This document shows, piece after piece, positions 8,208 to 15,920 of a DNA stretch of 64,000 bases (positions within the stretch are counted from its first letter, which is position 1; each line of letters begins with the position of its first letter). The translations under genes and the position numbers were made by a program. This DNA is from Streptacidiphilus sp. P02-A3a (GTDB lineage: Bacteria; Actinomycetota; Actinomycetes; Streptomycetales; Streptomycetaceae), in contig NZ_CP048289.1 of the NCBI RefSeq assembly GCF_014084105.1, positions 8,627,922 to 8,691,921 on the forward strand, read 5' to 3'. Below the pieces are notes generated by a model. The model was not told where the DNA came from and searched no databases. It worked only from the letters and a program-made list of their open reading frames with translations.

Positions 8208-9104
8208 ATGGCCACGCTGCGAAGGCTCCCCCAGGCGAAGCGCTCCTCCGCCGTACTCGCCGGTGAGGCGTCCGCCGAGGCCACGCTGCACCCCTCGGCG
8301 CCCGCGGCGGCCGGAACCGGCGAGGCGGGCGACCCGCGCGCCGCCGCCTTCTTCGACTGCGACAACACCATCGTCCAGGGCGCGGCGATCTTCTACCTCG
8401 GACTCGGCCTGTACAAGCGGAAGTTCTTCAGCCACCGGGAGTTGCTGCGGTTCGCCTGGCAGCAGACGTACTTCCGGCTGCACGGCGCCGAGCACGCGGG
8501 CCACATGGCGGACGTCAGGGAGAGCGCCCTGTCGATCGTGGCCGGGCACCGGGCGGCCGACCTGGAGCGGATCTGCGAGGAGGTCTTCGAGGAGTACATG
8601 GCCGAGAAGATCTGGCCGGGCACCCGGGCGCTGGTGCGGATGCACCTGGAGGCCGGGCAGCGGGTCTGGCTGGTCACCGCCGCCCCGGTGGAGGCGGCCC
8701 GGGTGATCGCCGCCCGGCTGGGGATGACCGGCGCGCTGGGCACGGTCTCCGAGACCCTCGGCGGCGTCTACACCGGCCGCCTGGTCGGCGAGCCGCTGCA
8801 CGGACCGGCGAAGGCCGAGGCGGTCAAGGCGCTGGCCCTGCGCGAGGGGCTCGACCTGGCCCGTTGCGCGGCGTACAGCGACTCCTCGAACGACATCCCG
8901 ATGCTGTCACTGGTGGGCTACCCCTATGTGATCAACCCGGACGCCGAGTTGCGCCGCCACGCCCGGGAACAGGGGTGGCGGGTGCGGGACTTCAGGACCG
9001 GCCGGAAGGCCGCCCGGGTGGGCATCCCGGCCGCCGCCGGACTGGGCGCGGCGGCCGGTGGCGCCGCTGCCGCGATGGCGATCCACCGCAACCGGCGGCG
9101 CTGA
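8208..9104 (+). CDS. HAD-IB family phosphatase (SerB-like)
   Basis: 298 residues from ATG 8208; ATG 8196 is also in frame. Haloacid-dehalogenase phosphatase with all four motifs: FFDCDNTIVQG (DxDxT nucleophile), WLVTAAP (Ser/Thr), GPAKAEAV (Lys) and YSDSSNDIPML (acidic). Insert LYKRKFFSHRELLRFAWQQ is typical of the IB subgroup. Substrate is not known. The C-terminus has a hydrophobic Ala/Gly segment followed by HRNRRR, which may anchor it in the membrane. In Streptomyces an orthologue sits directly before bldN, as here. No strong ribosome binding site is visible. Confidence 0.88.
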   Translation: MATLRRLPQAKRSSAVLAGEASAEATLHPSAPAAAGTGEAGDPRAAAFFDCDNTIVQGAAIFYLGLGLYKRKFFSHRELLRFAWQQTYFRLHGAEHAGHMADVRESALSIVAGHRAADLERICEEVFEEYMAEKIWPGTRALVRMHLEAGQRVWLVTAAPVEAARVIAARLGMTGALGTVSETLGGVYTGRLVGEPLHGPAKAEAVKALALREGLDLARCAAYSDSSNDIPMLSLVGYPYVINPDAELRRHAREQGWRVRDFRTGRKAARVGIPAAAGLGAAAGGAAAAMAIHRNRRR

Positions 9105-9486
9105 TCCCGGCCGGGGGGCGGGCCGCTGCGGCGGGTTGACGCGCGGGGCCGCTCCGCTGATCGCTTGTGACCACTCGGCCCCACCGCCGGACTCCCGGAA
9201 ATTCATGGGTTGATGGGCCCGACCCCGGGGAATCCCGGGCCGATCGGTCAGTCTGCGGCGGCACTTGATCAATTCACGGCAGAGCCGGTCGGATCGCTCT
9301 GGCCATAGTCGGTCACATCCTGCCACCAAGCCGCAACAGATGTGACGGAAGCGGCGAAATAAGCAACAGGGTGTAGCCGTTGCTGCACAAAGCGTTATCC
9401 TCGTCTGACGCACGCCGGAGCCCATGTGTCCACGTTGGGTGAGCGGTCACGCACTGCACGTAAACAGTTCTGCCTCTGGGAGTCCC
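9105..9486 (+). other. 382-base gene-free region carrying the bldN promoter region
   Basis: No convincing ORF. The part nearest bldN contains GTGAGCGGTCAC (9439-9450), an inverted repeat GTGA/TCAC, and a GTCAC-GTAAA arrangement downstream. bldN is a known target of the repressor BldD in S. coelicolor, whose sites contain GTNAC-type half sites, so this is a possible operator, but I cannot align it well with the consensus. A TCTGGGAGTCCC ribosome binding site precedes the GTG at 9487. Confidence 0.35.
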
Positions 9487-10305
9487 GTGTACCCACACGT
9501 CCGGAACGACGCGCCTGCACTCTCCCTCGCCCCCGGCGCCGCCGCAGGCGGGCTGGACCTGCTGCGCGCCATGGTGCGCGACCAGCTGTTCCCCCTCGGC
9601 GCGCTGCCGGTCACCGCGCTCGCCGTCGCCGGTGGCGTGGACGCACCACTCGGCCCCAAGCCGCCGCGCCCGTCCGTCGCCCTGCGCACCCGAACCTCGA
9701 CGCCCGCGCCCCGGCACCGGAACCCGTCCTGGGACAAGGACGAGACCCAGGAATCAGCCGACAACCCGATCATGCGACTGGTGGAGCGCGCCCAGGAGGG
9801 GGACAGCGAGTCCTTCGGCCGCCTCTACGACCACTACTCGGACACCGTCTACCGGTACATCTACTACCGCGTCGGCAGCCGGGCCACCGCCGAGGACCTG
9901 ACCAGCGAGACCTTCCTGCGGGCGCTGCGCCGCATCGGCACCTTCACCTGGCAGGGCCGGGACTTCGGCGCCTGGCTGGTCACCATCGCCCGCAACCTGG
10001 TCGCCGACCACTTCAAGTCCAGCCGGTTCCGGCTGGAGGTGACCACCGGGGAGATGCTCGACTCCAACGAGTGCGAGCGCAGCCCGGAGGACTCCGTGCT
10101 GGAGTCGCTGTCCAACGCCGCGCTGCTGGACGCCGTGCACCGGCTGAACCCGCAGCAGCAGGAGTGCGTGACGCTGCGCTTCCTCCAGGGCCTCTCGGTG
10201 GCCGAGACCGCCCGGATCATGGGCAAGAACGAGGGCGCCATCAAGACCCTCCAGTACCGGGCGGTGCGCACGCTGGCCCGACTGCTGCCGAGCGACGCCA
10301 GATAA
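9487..10305 (+). CDS. bldN: developmental ECF RNA polymerase sigma factor BldN (pro-protein)
   Basis: 272 residues. BldN directs transcription of bldM, chaplin and rodlin genes during aerial mycelium formation. Sigma region 2 starts near residue 97 (RLYDHYSDTVYRYIYYRVG, AEDLTSETFLRALRRIGTF, GAWLVTIARNLVADHFKSSRF) and region 4 is LNPQQQECVTLRFLQGLSV with GKNEGAIKTLQYRAVRTL. The first about 95 residues match the unusual pro-sequence known from S. coelicolor BldN. GTG 9487 is preferred over ATG 9424 because VYPHV matches the known MYPHV start and a ribosome binding site precedes it. The anti-sigma gene rsbN follows. Confidence 0.95.
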   Translation: MYPHVRNDAPALSLAPGAAAGGLDLLRAMVRDQLFPLGALPVTALAVAGGVDAPLGPKPPRPSVALRTRTSTPAPRHRNPSWDKDETQESADNPIMRLVERAQEGDSESFGRLYDHYSDTVYRYIYYRVGSRATAEDLTSETFLRALRRIGTFTWQGRDFGAWLVTIARNLVADHFKSSRFRLEVTTGEMLDSNECERSPEDSVLESLSNAALLDAVHRLNPQQQECVTLRFLQGLSVAETARIMGKNEGAIKTLQYRAVRTLARLLPSDAR

Positions 10306-10493
10306 CCGCCGCCGTCGATGCCGGTCCGTCACCCGCGCGATCCAGTGCGCGTAACCGAGCGCACCAGCCGCTCGTTGGGCACTGTGCCCGAGCCCTCCGG
10401 GGCCGAGGTTCACCCTTTGGGGTGGTTCGAGGCACGACTGCGCAACCGTCCGGTCGGCCGAGTTGTCGACAACGACGAGAGGAGGTGCTGCCC

Positions 10494-11699
10494 ATGACAG
10501 CCAACGTGCTAGAGCACCGCAGGGCGAAAGCCTTCGCAGACGCTGTGGAGGACGGTCCTGGCACCGCCGCCGCACAGCAGTTCCCAGAGCTGCTGACGAT
10601 GGTGGAGACCCTGGGCTCCATGCCCGCGCCCACCCTGGCCCCCGAGGTCCGGACAGTCCAGCGCGCCCAGCTGATGGCCGAGTTCGAACGGGCCTTCGCC
10701 GGCGGCGGCGGCGGTGGCGTCCCGGTCCAGCGCGAGCGCGGCAGCCACCGCGCGGCTCCGGGCCGGTTCCGGCCCAGCACCGGCTGGGGCCGCAAGCTCG
10801 CAGTGAGCGGGCTGGCGGCGGGCGTGGTGGTCAGCGCGTTCGGCGGGGTGGCCGCGGCCAGCTCCTCCGCGATCCCGGGCGACGCCCTGTACGGGGTCAA
10901 GCGCGGGCTGGAGAACTGGCGGCTGGACTTCGCCGGTTCCGACGCCCAGCGCGGCAAGCTGCTGCTGGGCGAGGCCTCACAGCGGATGTCCGAGGCCCGC
11001 AAGCTGATCGCCGAGCAGGCGGACCGGCACACCCTGAGCCCGCATGTCGCGGCCGAGGTGACCAGGGCGCTCAGCGACATGAACGCCGAGGGCTCCCAGG
11101 GCCGGGATCTGCTCCAGGCGATCTACCAGCAGAGCCACTCGCTGGCCCCGCTGCGCAGCCTGGCCAGCTTCGACAGCGCCCAGCAGAGCCAGTTGGACGC
11201 GATCGCGCCGCACCTGCCCAGCCAGGCCGACCCGATGGCCGGACGGCTGCGGCAGCTGCTGTCGGGGATAAGCGCTGACCTCGCCCCGCTGCACCTGGCT
11301 CCGCCGTCCGGCGGATCCGGCAGCGCGGCGCTGCCCGGGGTGAGCGCCGGGCCGTCCGCGAGCACCGTCTCCGGCACCGGCTCCAGCTCGGTCGGCACCA
11401 GCCACAGCGGCGTCCGGCCGCAGGGCGCGACCGTCTCCGGCACCGGCACCGGCACCATGAGCGCGGCGCCCAGTGCCACGCCCAGCGCCGCCACCGGCGG
11501 CGGTGCCCTCGGCGGTCTGGGCAGCCTGCTGACCGGCGGCGGCGACGGCAGCAGCCCGTCCAGCACGCCCTCGGCCGGGAGCAAGCCCGAGGCCACCCCC
11601 TCGGCGAGCGCCCCGGACGGCAACGGCCTCACCGTGCCGCCGCTGCTCCCCGGGCTGCTGCCGACCATCGGCATCGGCCTGTCCGGCGGCGGCAGCTGA
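10494..11699 (+). CDS. rsbN: membrane anti-sigma factor RsbN (DUF5667)
   Basis: 401 residues from ATG 10494, which follows a near-perfect GAGAGGAGGTG ribosome binding site. RsbN binds and inhibits sigma-BldN. The cytoplasmic N-terminus (residues 1-100) contains VLEHRRAKAFADAVE and the conserved FPELLTMVETL helix; one membrane segment is at about 101-122 (LAVSGLAAGVVVSAFGG). The outside part has the DUF5667 signature SAIPGDALYGVKRGLEN and helical repeats to about residue 260, then a long Ser/Gly/Pro/Thr-rich tail. Gene order bldN-rsbN matches other streptomycetes. The 188-base gap to bldN may hold a separate promoter. Confidence 0.93.
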   Translation: MTANVLEHRRAKAFADAVEDGPGTAAAQQFPELLTMVETLGSMPAPTLAPEVRTVQRAQLMAEFERAFAGGGGGGVPVQRERGSHRAAPGRFRPSTGWGRKLAVSGLAAGVVVSAFGGVAAASSSAIPGDALYGVKRGLENWRLDFAGSDAQRGKLLLGEASQRMSEARKLIAEQADRHTLSPHVAAEVTRALSDMNAEGSQGRDLLQAIYQQSHSLAPLRSLASFDSAQQSQLDAIAPHLPSQADPMAGRLRQLLSGISADLAPLHLAPPSGGSGSAALPGVSAGPSASTVSGTGSSSVGTSHSGVRPQGATVSGTGTGTMSAAPSATPSAATGGGALGGLGSLLTGGGDGSSPSSTPSAGSKPEATPSASAPDGNGLTVPPLLPGLLPTIGIGLSGGGS

Positions 11700-11702
11700 C
11701 AC

Positions 11703-11740
11703 CGGTTCGGGCCCGGCGTTCACCCGCCGGGCCCGAACCG
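11703..11740. terminator. 16-bp hairpin between convergent rsbN and acyltransferase genes
   Basis: Arms 11703-11718 and 11725-11740 are perfectly complementary with a 6-base loop. No T-run follows. It lies immediately after the rsbN stop and before the stop of the convergent gene, so it probably ends both transcripts. Confidence 0.85.
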
Positions 11741-11773
11741 CTCAGACAGGACATCCGCTCAGAAGGCATCCGC

Positions 11774-12973
11774 TCAGAAGAACACCGAGCGCCGCTGCAC
11801 CAGCAGCCGGTACAGGGTGTGCTGCACGGTCTCCCGTACCTGGTCGGTGAGGTTGAACACCAGCATCGGGTCGTCCGCCGCCTCCGGCGGGTAGTCGTGC
11901 GTGGGGATCGGCTCGCCGAACTGGATCGTCCACTTGGTCGGCAGCGGCACCGCGCCCAGCGGTCCCAGCCACGGGAAGGTGGGCGTGATCGGCACGTACG
12001 GCAGCCCCAGCAGCCGGGCCACGGTGCGGGCGTTGCCGATCATCGGGTAGGTCTCCTCCGCGCCCATGATCGAGCACGGGATGATCGGCACCCCGGCCTT
12101 CAGCGCCGAGGAGACGAACCCGCCCCGGCCGAAGCGCTGCAGCTTGTAGCGCTCGGAGAAGGGCTTGCCGATGCCCTTGAAGCCCTCCGGCCAGACCCCG
12201 ACGATCTCGCCCAGCTCCAGCAGCCGCTGCGCGTCCTCGTTGCAGGCGAGGGTGTGACCGGCCTTCCGGGCCAGCTCGTTCACCCCCGGCAGCACGAACA
12301 CCAGGTCGGCGGCGAGCATCCGCAGGTGCCGCCGACCGGGGGTGTGGTCGTGGATGGCGACCTGGGTCATCAGCGCGTCCCAGGGCACCACCCCGGAGTG
12401 GTTGGCGACCACCAGCGCCCCGCCCTCGGTCGGCAGGTGCTCCGCGCCCCTGACGTCCAGTCGGAAGTACTTCTCGGCGATCGGCCGGATCGCGGTCAGC
12501 AGCACCTTGTCGGTGAGCTCCGGGTCGAAGCCGAACTCGTCCACCCGGTACTCGCCGGTGAGCCGCCGCCGCAGGAAGCCGAGGCCGCCGGCCGCCCGGG
12601 CCTCCCAGCCCTTCCCCAGCGCCCGCTCGGCCAGCCCGCCCAGCGGGCCGGCCAGCACACTGCCGACGGCACCGGCGACCGCCTCGGCCATGCCCCGTTC
12701 CGCGCCGTCGTCGACCGCGCCCGGCGCCGGGTCGGCGTCCGGCGCCACCGGCGCCACCGGCGGTGCCAGCGAGACCGGCGGGACCTGCCCGCCGCCCGCC
12801 GCCCGGGCGGCCCGGGCGGCGGTCCGCGCGGCGGCGACCCCGGGCGCGGCGCTCGCGGCCTGGGCCGTCTGCGCAGCGGTCCGTTCCCCGCCCTTCGCCC
12901 GGCCGCCCGCCCGGCGACCGCCGATCGGGATCACCTTGGCCTCGTTCACGGCCCGTTCCCTCGCCGAACTCAT
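11774..12973 (-). CDS. lysophospholipid acyltransferase family protein
   Basis: 399 residues. The C-terminal about 270 residues form a PlsC-like glycerolipid acyltransferase: VVANHSGVVPWDALM (active-site His and Asp), GVWPEGFKGIGK, and PIIPCSIMGAEE. The HxxxxxxD spacing fits the subgroup related to diacylglycerol acyltransferases rather than classical HX4D PlsC. The first about 130 residues are Ala/Gly/Pro-rich, probably disordered. Start ATG overlaps the stop of the upstream SDR gene by one base (TGATG) and follows GGAGGAGG, so the two are coupled. Lipid substrate is not known; a membrane or storage-lipid role is inferred. Confidence 0.85.
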   Translation of the reverse strand: MSSARERAVNEAKVIPIGGRRAGGRAKGGERTAAQTAQAASAAPGVAAARTAARAARAAGGGQVPPVSLAPPVAPVAPDADPAPGAVDDGAERGMAEAVAGAVGSVLAGPLGGLAERALGKGWEARAAGGLGFLRRRLTGEYRVDEFGFDPELTDKVLLTAIRPIAEKYFRLDVRGAEHLPTEGGALVVANHSGVVPWDALMTQVAIHDHTPGRRHLRMLAADLVFVLPGVNELARKAGHTLACNEDAQRLLELGEIVGVWPEGFKGIGKPFSERYKLQRFGRGGFVSSALKAGVPIIPCSIMGAEETYPMIGNARTVARLLGLPYVPITPTFPWLGPLGAVPLPTKWTIQFGEPIPTHDYPPEAADDPMLVFNLTDQVRETVQHTLYRLLVQRRSVFF

Positions 12974-14043
12974 CAGTTGCCTCCTCCGCCGACCGGCAGC
13001 AGTTCGGCCACCCGGGACGTCCACCGGGCGATCCGCTCCGGTGGCAGCAGTCCCGCCCGGGTACTGCGGCCCAGGTCCGCCAGTGCCGCCTCGGTGGTGA
13101 ACGCGGGGATGTACCCGAAGGTCTCCCGCAGGTGTGTGGTGTCGACCACCCGGCCGTGGGTGAGCAGCCGCAGCTGCTCCGGCGAGAAGTCGAGCATCCG
13201 GGTCTGCCGGGCCAGCCCGGCCACCCAGCTGACCGCCGGGAGCAGCATCGGCACCGTCGGCCGCCCGAGCCGCCGGGCGGCCTGCGAGAGCACCAGCACG
13301 CCGTCCCCGGCGACATTGAAGGTGCCGCTGTTGGTGGTGCCGCGCCGGGGTTCGACCGAGGCCAGCCGCAGCACCTCGACCGCGTCGTCCTCGTGCACGA
13401 ACTGGAGCCTCGGGTCGTAGCCGAGGACGGTCGGCAGCACCGGCAGCGAGAAGTACTCGTTCAGCGGGGTGTCGGCGTGCGGGCCGACGATGTTGGCGAA
13501 GCGCAGCACGCTCACCGCGACGTCGGGCCGCCGCCGGGCGAAGCCCCGGACGTAGCCCTCGACCTCGACCGCGTCCTTCGCGAAGCCGCCGCTGGGCAGC
13601 ACCTTGGGCTGCATCCGCTCGTGGAACACGGCCGGGTCGCGCGGGGCGGAGCCGTACACGCTGGTCGTCGACTTCACCACCAGCCGCCGCACGGTCGGGG
13701 CCTTCTGCACCGCCGCGAGCAGCTGCATGGTGCCGATGACGTTGGTCTCCTTGACCGTGGAGCGGCTGGTGGAGCCCAGGGTGGTGGCGCTGACGTTGAG
13801 GTGCACCACCGTGTCCACCCGGTGCTCGGCGATGATCCTGGCCACGGTCGGGCGGCGGATGTCGGCGGCGGCGAAGGTGTACGCGGCCAGCGGCGAGGCG
13901 TCGTGGTCGCCCGCGAGGTCGTACCCGGAGGGCTGGACGTCGACGCCGACGACCAGGTCGACCCCCGGCTCGCGCCGCACGGCCTGGACGAACCGGCTGC
14001 CCAGGTGCCGGGCAACCCCGGTGACCAGCACGACCTTTCCCAC
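12973..14043 (-). CDS. NAD-dependent epimerase/dehydratase family (extended SDR) protein
   Basis: 356 residues. N-terminal nucleotide-binding VLVTGVARHLGSRF (TGxxxxxG), acidic VVGVDV after strand 2, DIRRPTVARII, and STTSVYG for the catalytic Ser/Thr region. The usual YxxxK of extended SDRs reads GFAKDAVEVE, so the catalytic tyrosine is apparently phenylalanine while the lysine is kept. Either another residue substitutes or the protein binds a nucleotide without classical redox chemistry. It is translationally coupled to the acyltransferase downstream, suggesting a joint lipid or envelope function. Substrate unknown. Confidence 0.85.
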   Translation of the reverse strand: MGKVVLVTGVARHLGSRFVQAVRREPGVDLVVGVDVQPSGYDLAGDHDASPLAAYTFAAADIRRPTVARIIAEHRVDTVVHLNVSATTLGSTSRSTVKETNVIGTMQLLAAVQKAPTVRRLVVKSTTSVYGSAPRDPAVFHERMQPKVLPSGGFAKDAVEVEGYVRGFARRRPDVAVSVLRFANIVGPHADTPLNEYFSLPVLPTVLGYDPRLQFVHEDDAVEVLRLASVEPRRGTTNSGTFNVAGDGVLVLSQAARRLGRPTVPMLLPAVSWVAGLARQTRMLDFSPEQLRLLTHGRVVDTTHLRETFGYIPAFTTEAALADLGRSTRAGLLPPERIARWTSRVAELLPVGGGGN

Positions 14044-14192
14044 TGGACCGTCCTTTCCGCCTGCGCGCCGAGGCCCCCCGGCCTCTTGACCGCACGTTAT
14101 CCCGGGGTTGTTGCCCGACCGTGTCAGGAGGGCTGCGTCGTGTGTGCCGTCGTGTCAGCCGGGACGTTTCAGCAGCTTCCGGCGGCTTCGCC

Positions 14193-14242
14193 CGGAAAAA
14201 CGCAGCCGCCCGCTCCGACACTAGTGCCGGAGCGGGCGGCTG
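14193..14242 (-). terminator. intrinsic terminator after the bS22 gene
   Basis: Arms 14228-14242 and 14203-14217 form a perfect 15-bp GC-rich stem with a 10-base loop that itself contains the palindrome CACTAGTG. On the minus strand it is followed by GCGTTTTTCC, so it has the full rho-independent form, rare in this genome. It lies 33 bases after the bS22 stop. Confidence 0.9.
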
Positions 14243-14275
14243 GACACCTTGTGACCGCGCGTGGCGGCCCGAGGC

Positions 14276-14374
14276 CTACTTCTTGTTGCGACGCTGAACC
14301 CGCGTGCGCTTCAGCAGCTTGCGGTGCTTCTTCTTGGCCATACGCTTGCGGCGCTTCTTGATGACGGAACCCAC
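14276..14374 (-). CDS. 30S ribosomal protein bS22 (AURKAIP1/COX24 domain)
   Basis: A 32-residue, very basic protein from GTG 14374: [19 protein letters not shown], then [13 protein letters not shown]. This is the actinobacterial small-subunit protein bS22, recognised in mycobacterial ribosome structures and carrying the AURKAIP1/COX24 domain. It is short enough to be missed by ordinary gene finders. GAGGG about 10 bases upstream could be the ribosome binding site. It lies between bdtA-like and SDR genes on the same strand and ends before a classical intrinsic terminator, consistent with a highly expressed unit. Confidence 0.92.
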   Translation of the reverse strand: MGSVIKKRRKRMAKKKHRKLLKRTRVQRRNKK

Positions 14375-14622
14375 TGACAACCCTCACTCACTGGACAAAC
14401 CCGCAGGAGCGGGAGTCAGAGTCCAAACGACTGACGTAAGCCACCAGCGTACCGAAACCTGAGCCCAGGGTGTAATCGGCCCCTCGCGCCCTGCTGAACG
14501 CCACGGCCCGGCCGGGAATCCGCCCCCTTTTCGGGGCGGCTCCGGCCGGGCCGTGTGGCGCTGTGCTCCCGTTGCTGCCGTCGCTGCTCGGTTGCCGCTC
14601 GGTGCGGTTGGGCTCCGGTGCC

Positions 14623-14832
14623 CTACGCGGTCTCCCGCCCCACGTAGGACTCCCTGAGGTAGTCGTGCACCGCCTGCTCGGGTACCCGGAACGAGCGGCC
14701 CACGCGGATCGCGGGCAACTCGCTGCTGTGCACCAAGCGGTACACGGTCATCTTCGACACTCGCATCACCGAGGCGACCTCCGCCACGGTGAGGAAGTTG
14801 ACCTCGTTCAGAGGCCGCTCGCCAGACGCCAT
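14623..14832 (-). CDS. helix-turn-helix DNA-binding protein (BdtA-like, excisionase/MerR-type)
   Basis: 69 residues. Nearly the whole protein is one winged HTH: FLTVAEVASVMRVSKMTVYRLVHSSELPAIRVGRSFRV, then VHDYLRESYVG. This is the excisionase/BldC-like fold. By sequence and position next to bldN and bS22 it matches the S. coelicolor gene I recall as bdtA (BldD target A, SCO3328); its regulon is poorly known. ATG 14832 begins the conserved part; the frame is open further upstream without similarity. The 125 bases before it hold the promoter. Confidence is high for the fold, moderate for the name. Confidence 0.85.
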   Translation of the reverse strand: MASGERPLNEVNFLTVAEVASVMRVSKMTVYRLVHSSELPAIRVGRSFRVPEQAVHDYLRESYVGRETA

Positions 14833-14957
14833 GACAACACCGACCCTTATCCGTGTGACGGGCACCGGCTTCCCCTCCGGTGACTCCAGCCAACACACGC
14901 GTATCCCCAGGGTAGTTATGGGTGATACCAGTGGGAAGGGGGAGAAGTAGCCAATCG

Positions 14958-15806
14958 CTACTGAGACATACCGGCCTGTTGCAGTACGTAGGCAGTAAGC
15001 ATTCCGTAGCACTCCGGTCGCGCACCGTCGTCGAGCGGGACGGCCACCGCCACCTGCCCCTCGGCCTCGGCGACGAACACCGCCGGGTCGTCGGCGTCGG
15101 CCGGGCCGACCGCCGGGACGCCCAGGCGGCCCGCCCCGCAGATCCAGCCGTGGTCGCCGATGACCAGGTCAGGGCGGGGATGACCGGCCTCGGCCAGGGC
15201 CGCCAGGGCGATCCTCACCGGCTGCGGGGAGTGCGTGTGGACCGGGTCGGCGAGGGGTGCGGCGCCAGGTCCGACGGAGCGGGGGGCTCCGTTCGGGGAC
15301 GTCTCTTCATACACCCGCACCACCCCCACCCGGCGCACGTAGTCGAGGGCGCACCGGCGCGCACCCTCCGGCGCGTGAGCCTGAAATGCACGCCCCCGCC
15401 CTGGTACGGGCAGCGAACAGCCCGCCGCGCGCAGCGCCCCGGCCAGCGCGGCGTAGAAGCCGAGCAGCGGGCCCGGGTGGCCGGTTCCGGTGAGCACCGT
15501 CCCCCTGGCGGCGGCGGTCCGGGCGAGGACTGCGGCGAGGGCGTCCAGGGCACGGACCGTCAGCTCCGGGTCCAGGGTGTCCGGGCCGTGCCGGTGGGCC
15601 GGGTCGGGCGAGACCCCGCAGCGGCGGGCGAGCAGCGCCAGCAGCCGGTCGGCGGGCCAGTCCCGCTCCGGGTCGAGACCGAGCCGCAGCTCCGGGTCGC
15701 CGTGGGCGAACCGGGCGCAGTTGCGCAGCACCCGCTCCCGGCGGGCGACCGGCCCGGCGATCCGGCAGGCCGTCAGCTGCGCGGCCAGCTCGTCCGCGCT
15801 GATCAC
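14958..15806 (-). CDS. actinobacterial phosphatase-family protein of unknown substrate
   Basis: 282 residues from GTG 15806. It resembles a family annotated in Streptomyces as phosphatase: RLGLDPERDWPADRLLALLARRCGV, DTLDPELTVRALDALA, VLTGTGHPGPLLGFYAAL, HTHSPQPV, DLVIGDHGWICGAGRLG, FVAEAEGQVAVAVPLDD. Histidine and aspartate motifs suggest a metal-dependent or HAD-like hydrolase, but biochemical proof is unknown to me. An upstream GTG at 15881 would add a Gly/Cys-rich peptide with three FRGG units whose codons end in T unlike the rest of the gene, so I do not use it. It follows the AcuC-like gene after 114 bases. Confidence 0.75.
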   Translation of the reverse strand: MISADELAAQLTACRIAGPVARRERVLRNCARFAHGDPELRLGLDPERDWPADRLLALLARRCGVSPDPAHRHGPDTLDPELTVRALDALAAVLARTAAARGTVLTGTGHPGPLLGFYAALAGALRAAGCSLPVPGRGRAFQAHAPEGARRCALDYVRRVGVVRVYEETSPNGAPRSVGPGAAPLADPVHTHSPQPVRIALAALAEAGHPRPDLVIGDHGWICGAGRLGVPAVGPADADDPAVFVAEAEGQVAVAVPLDDGARPECYGMLTAYVLQQAGMSQ

Positions 15807-15841
15807 GCCGCGGAAACCGCCGCGGAAACCGCCGCGAAAAC
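15806..15841. repeat. three tandem 12-bp repeats
   Basis: CGCCGCGGAAAC occurs at 15806-15817 and 15818-15829, with a one-base variant at 15830-15841. In the minus-strand frame it encodes FRGG repeats immediately upstream of the preferred start of the phosphatase-family gene. Probably a slippage product. Confidence 0.8.
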
Positions 15842-15920
15842 CGCAGCTGCCGCAGCTGGAACCGCCGCCGAAACCGCTCACGCCGTCAGTGTGGCAGCCC
15901 CCGGACGGCCGGGGCGGGCC

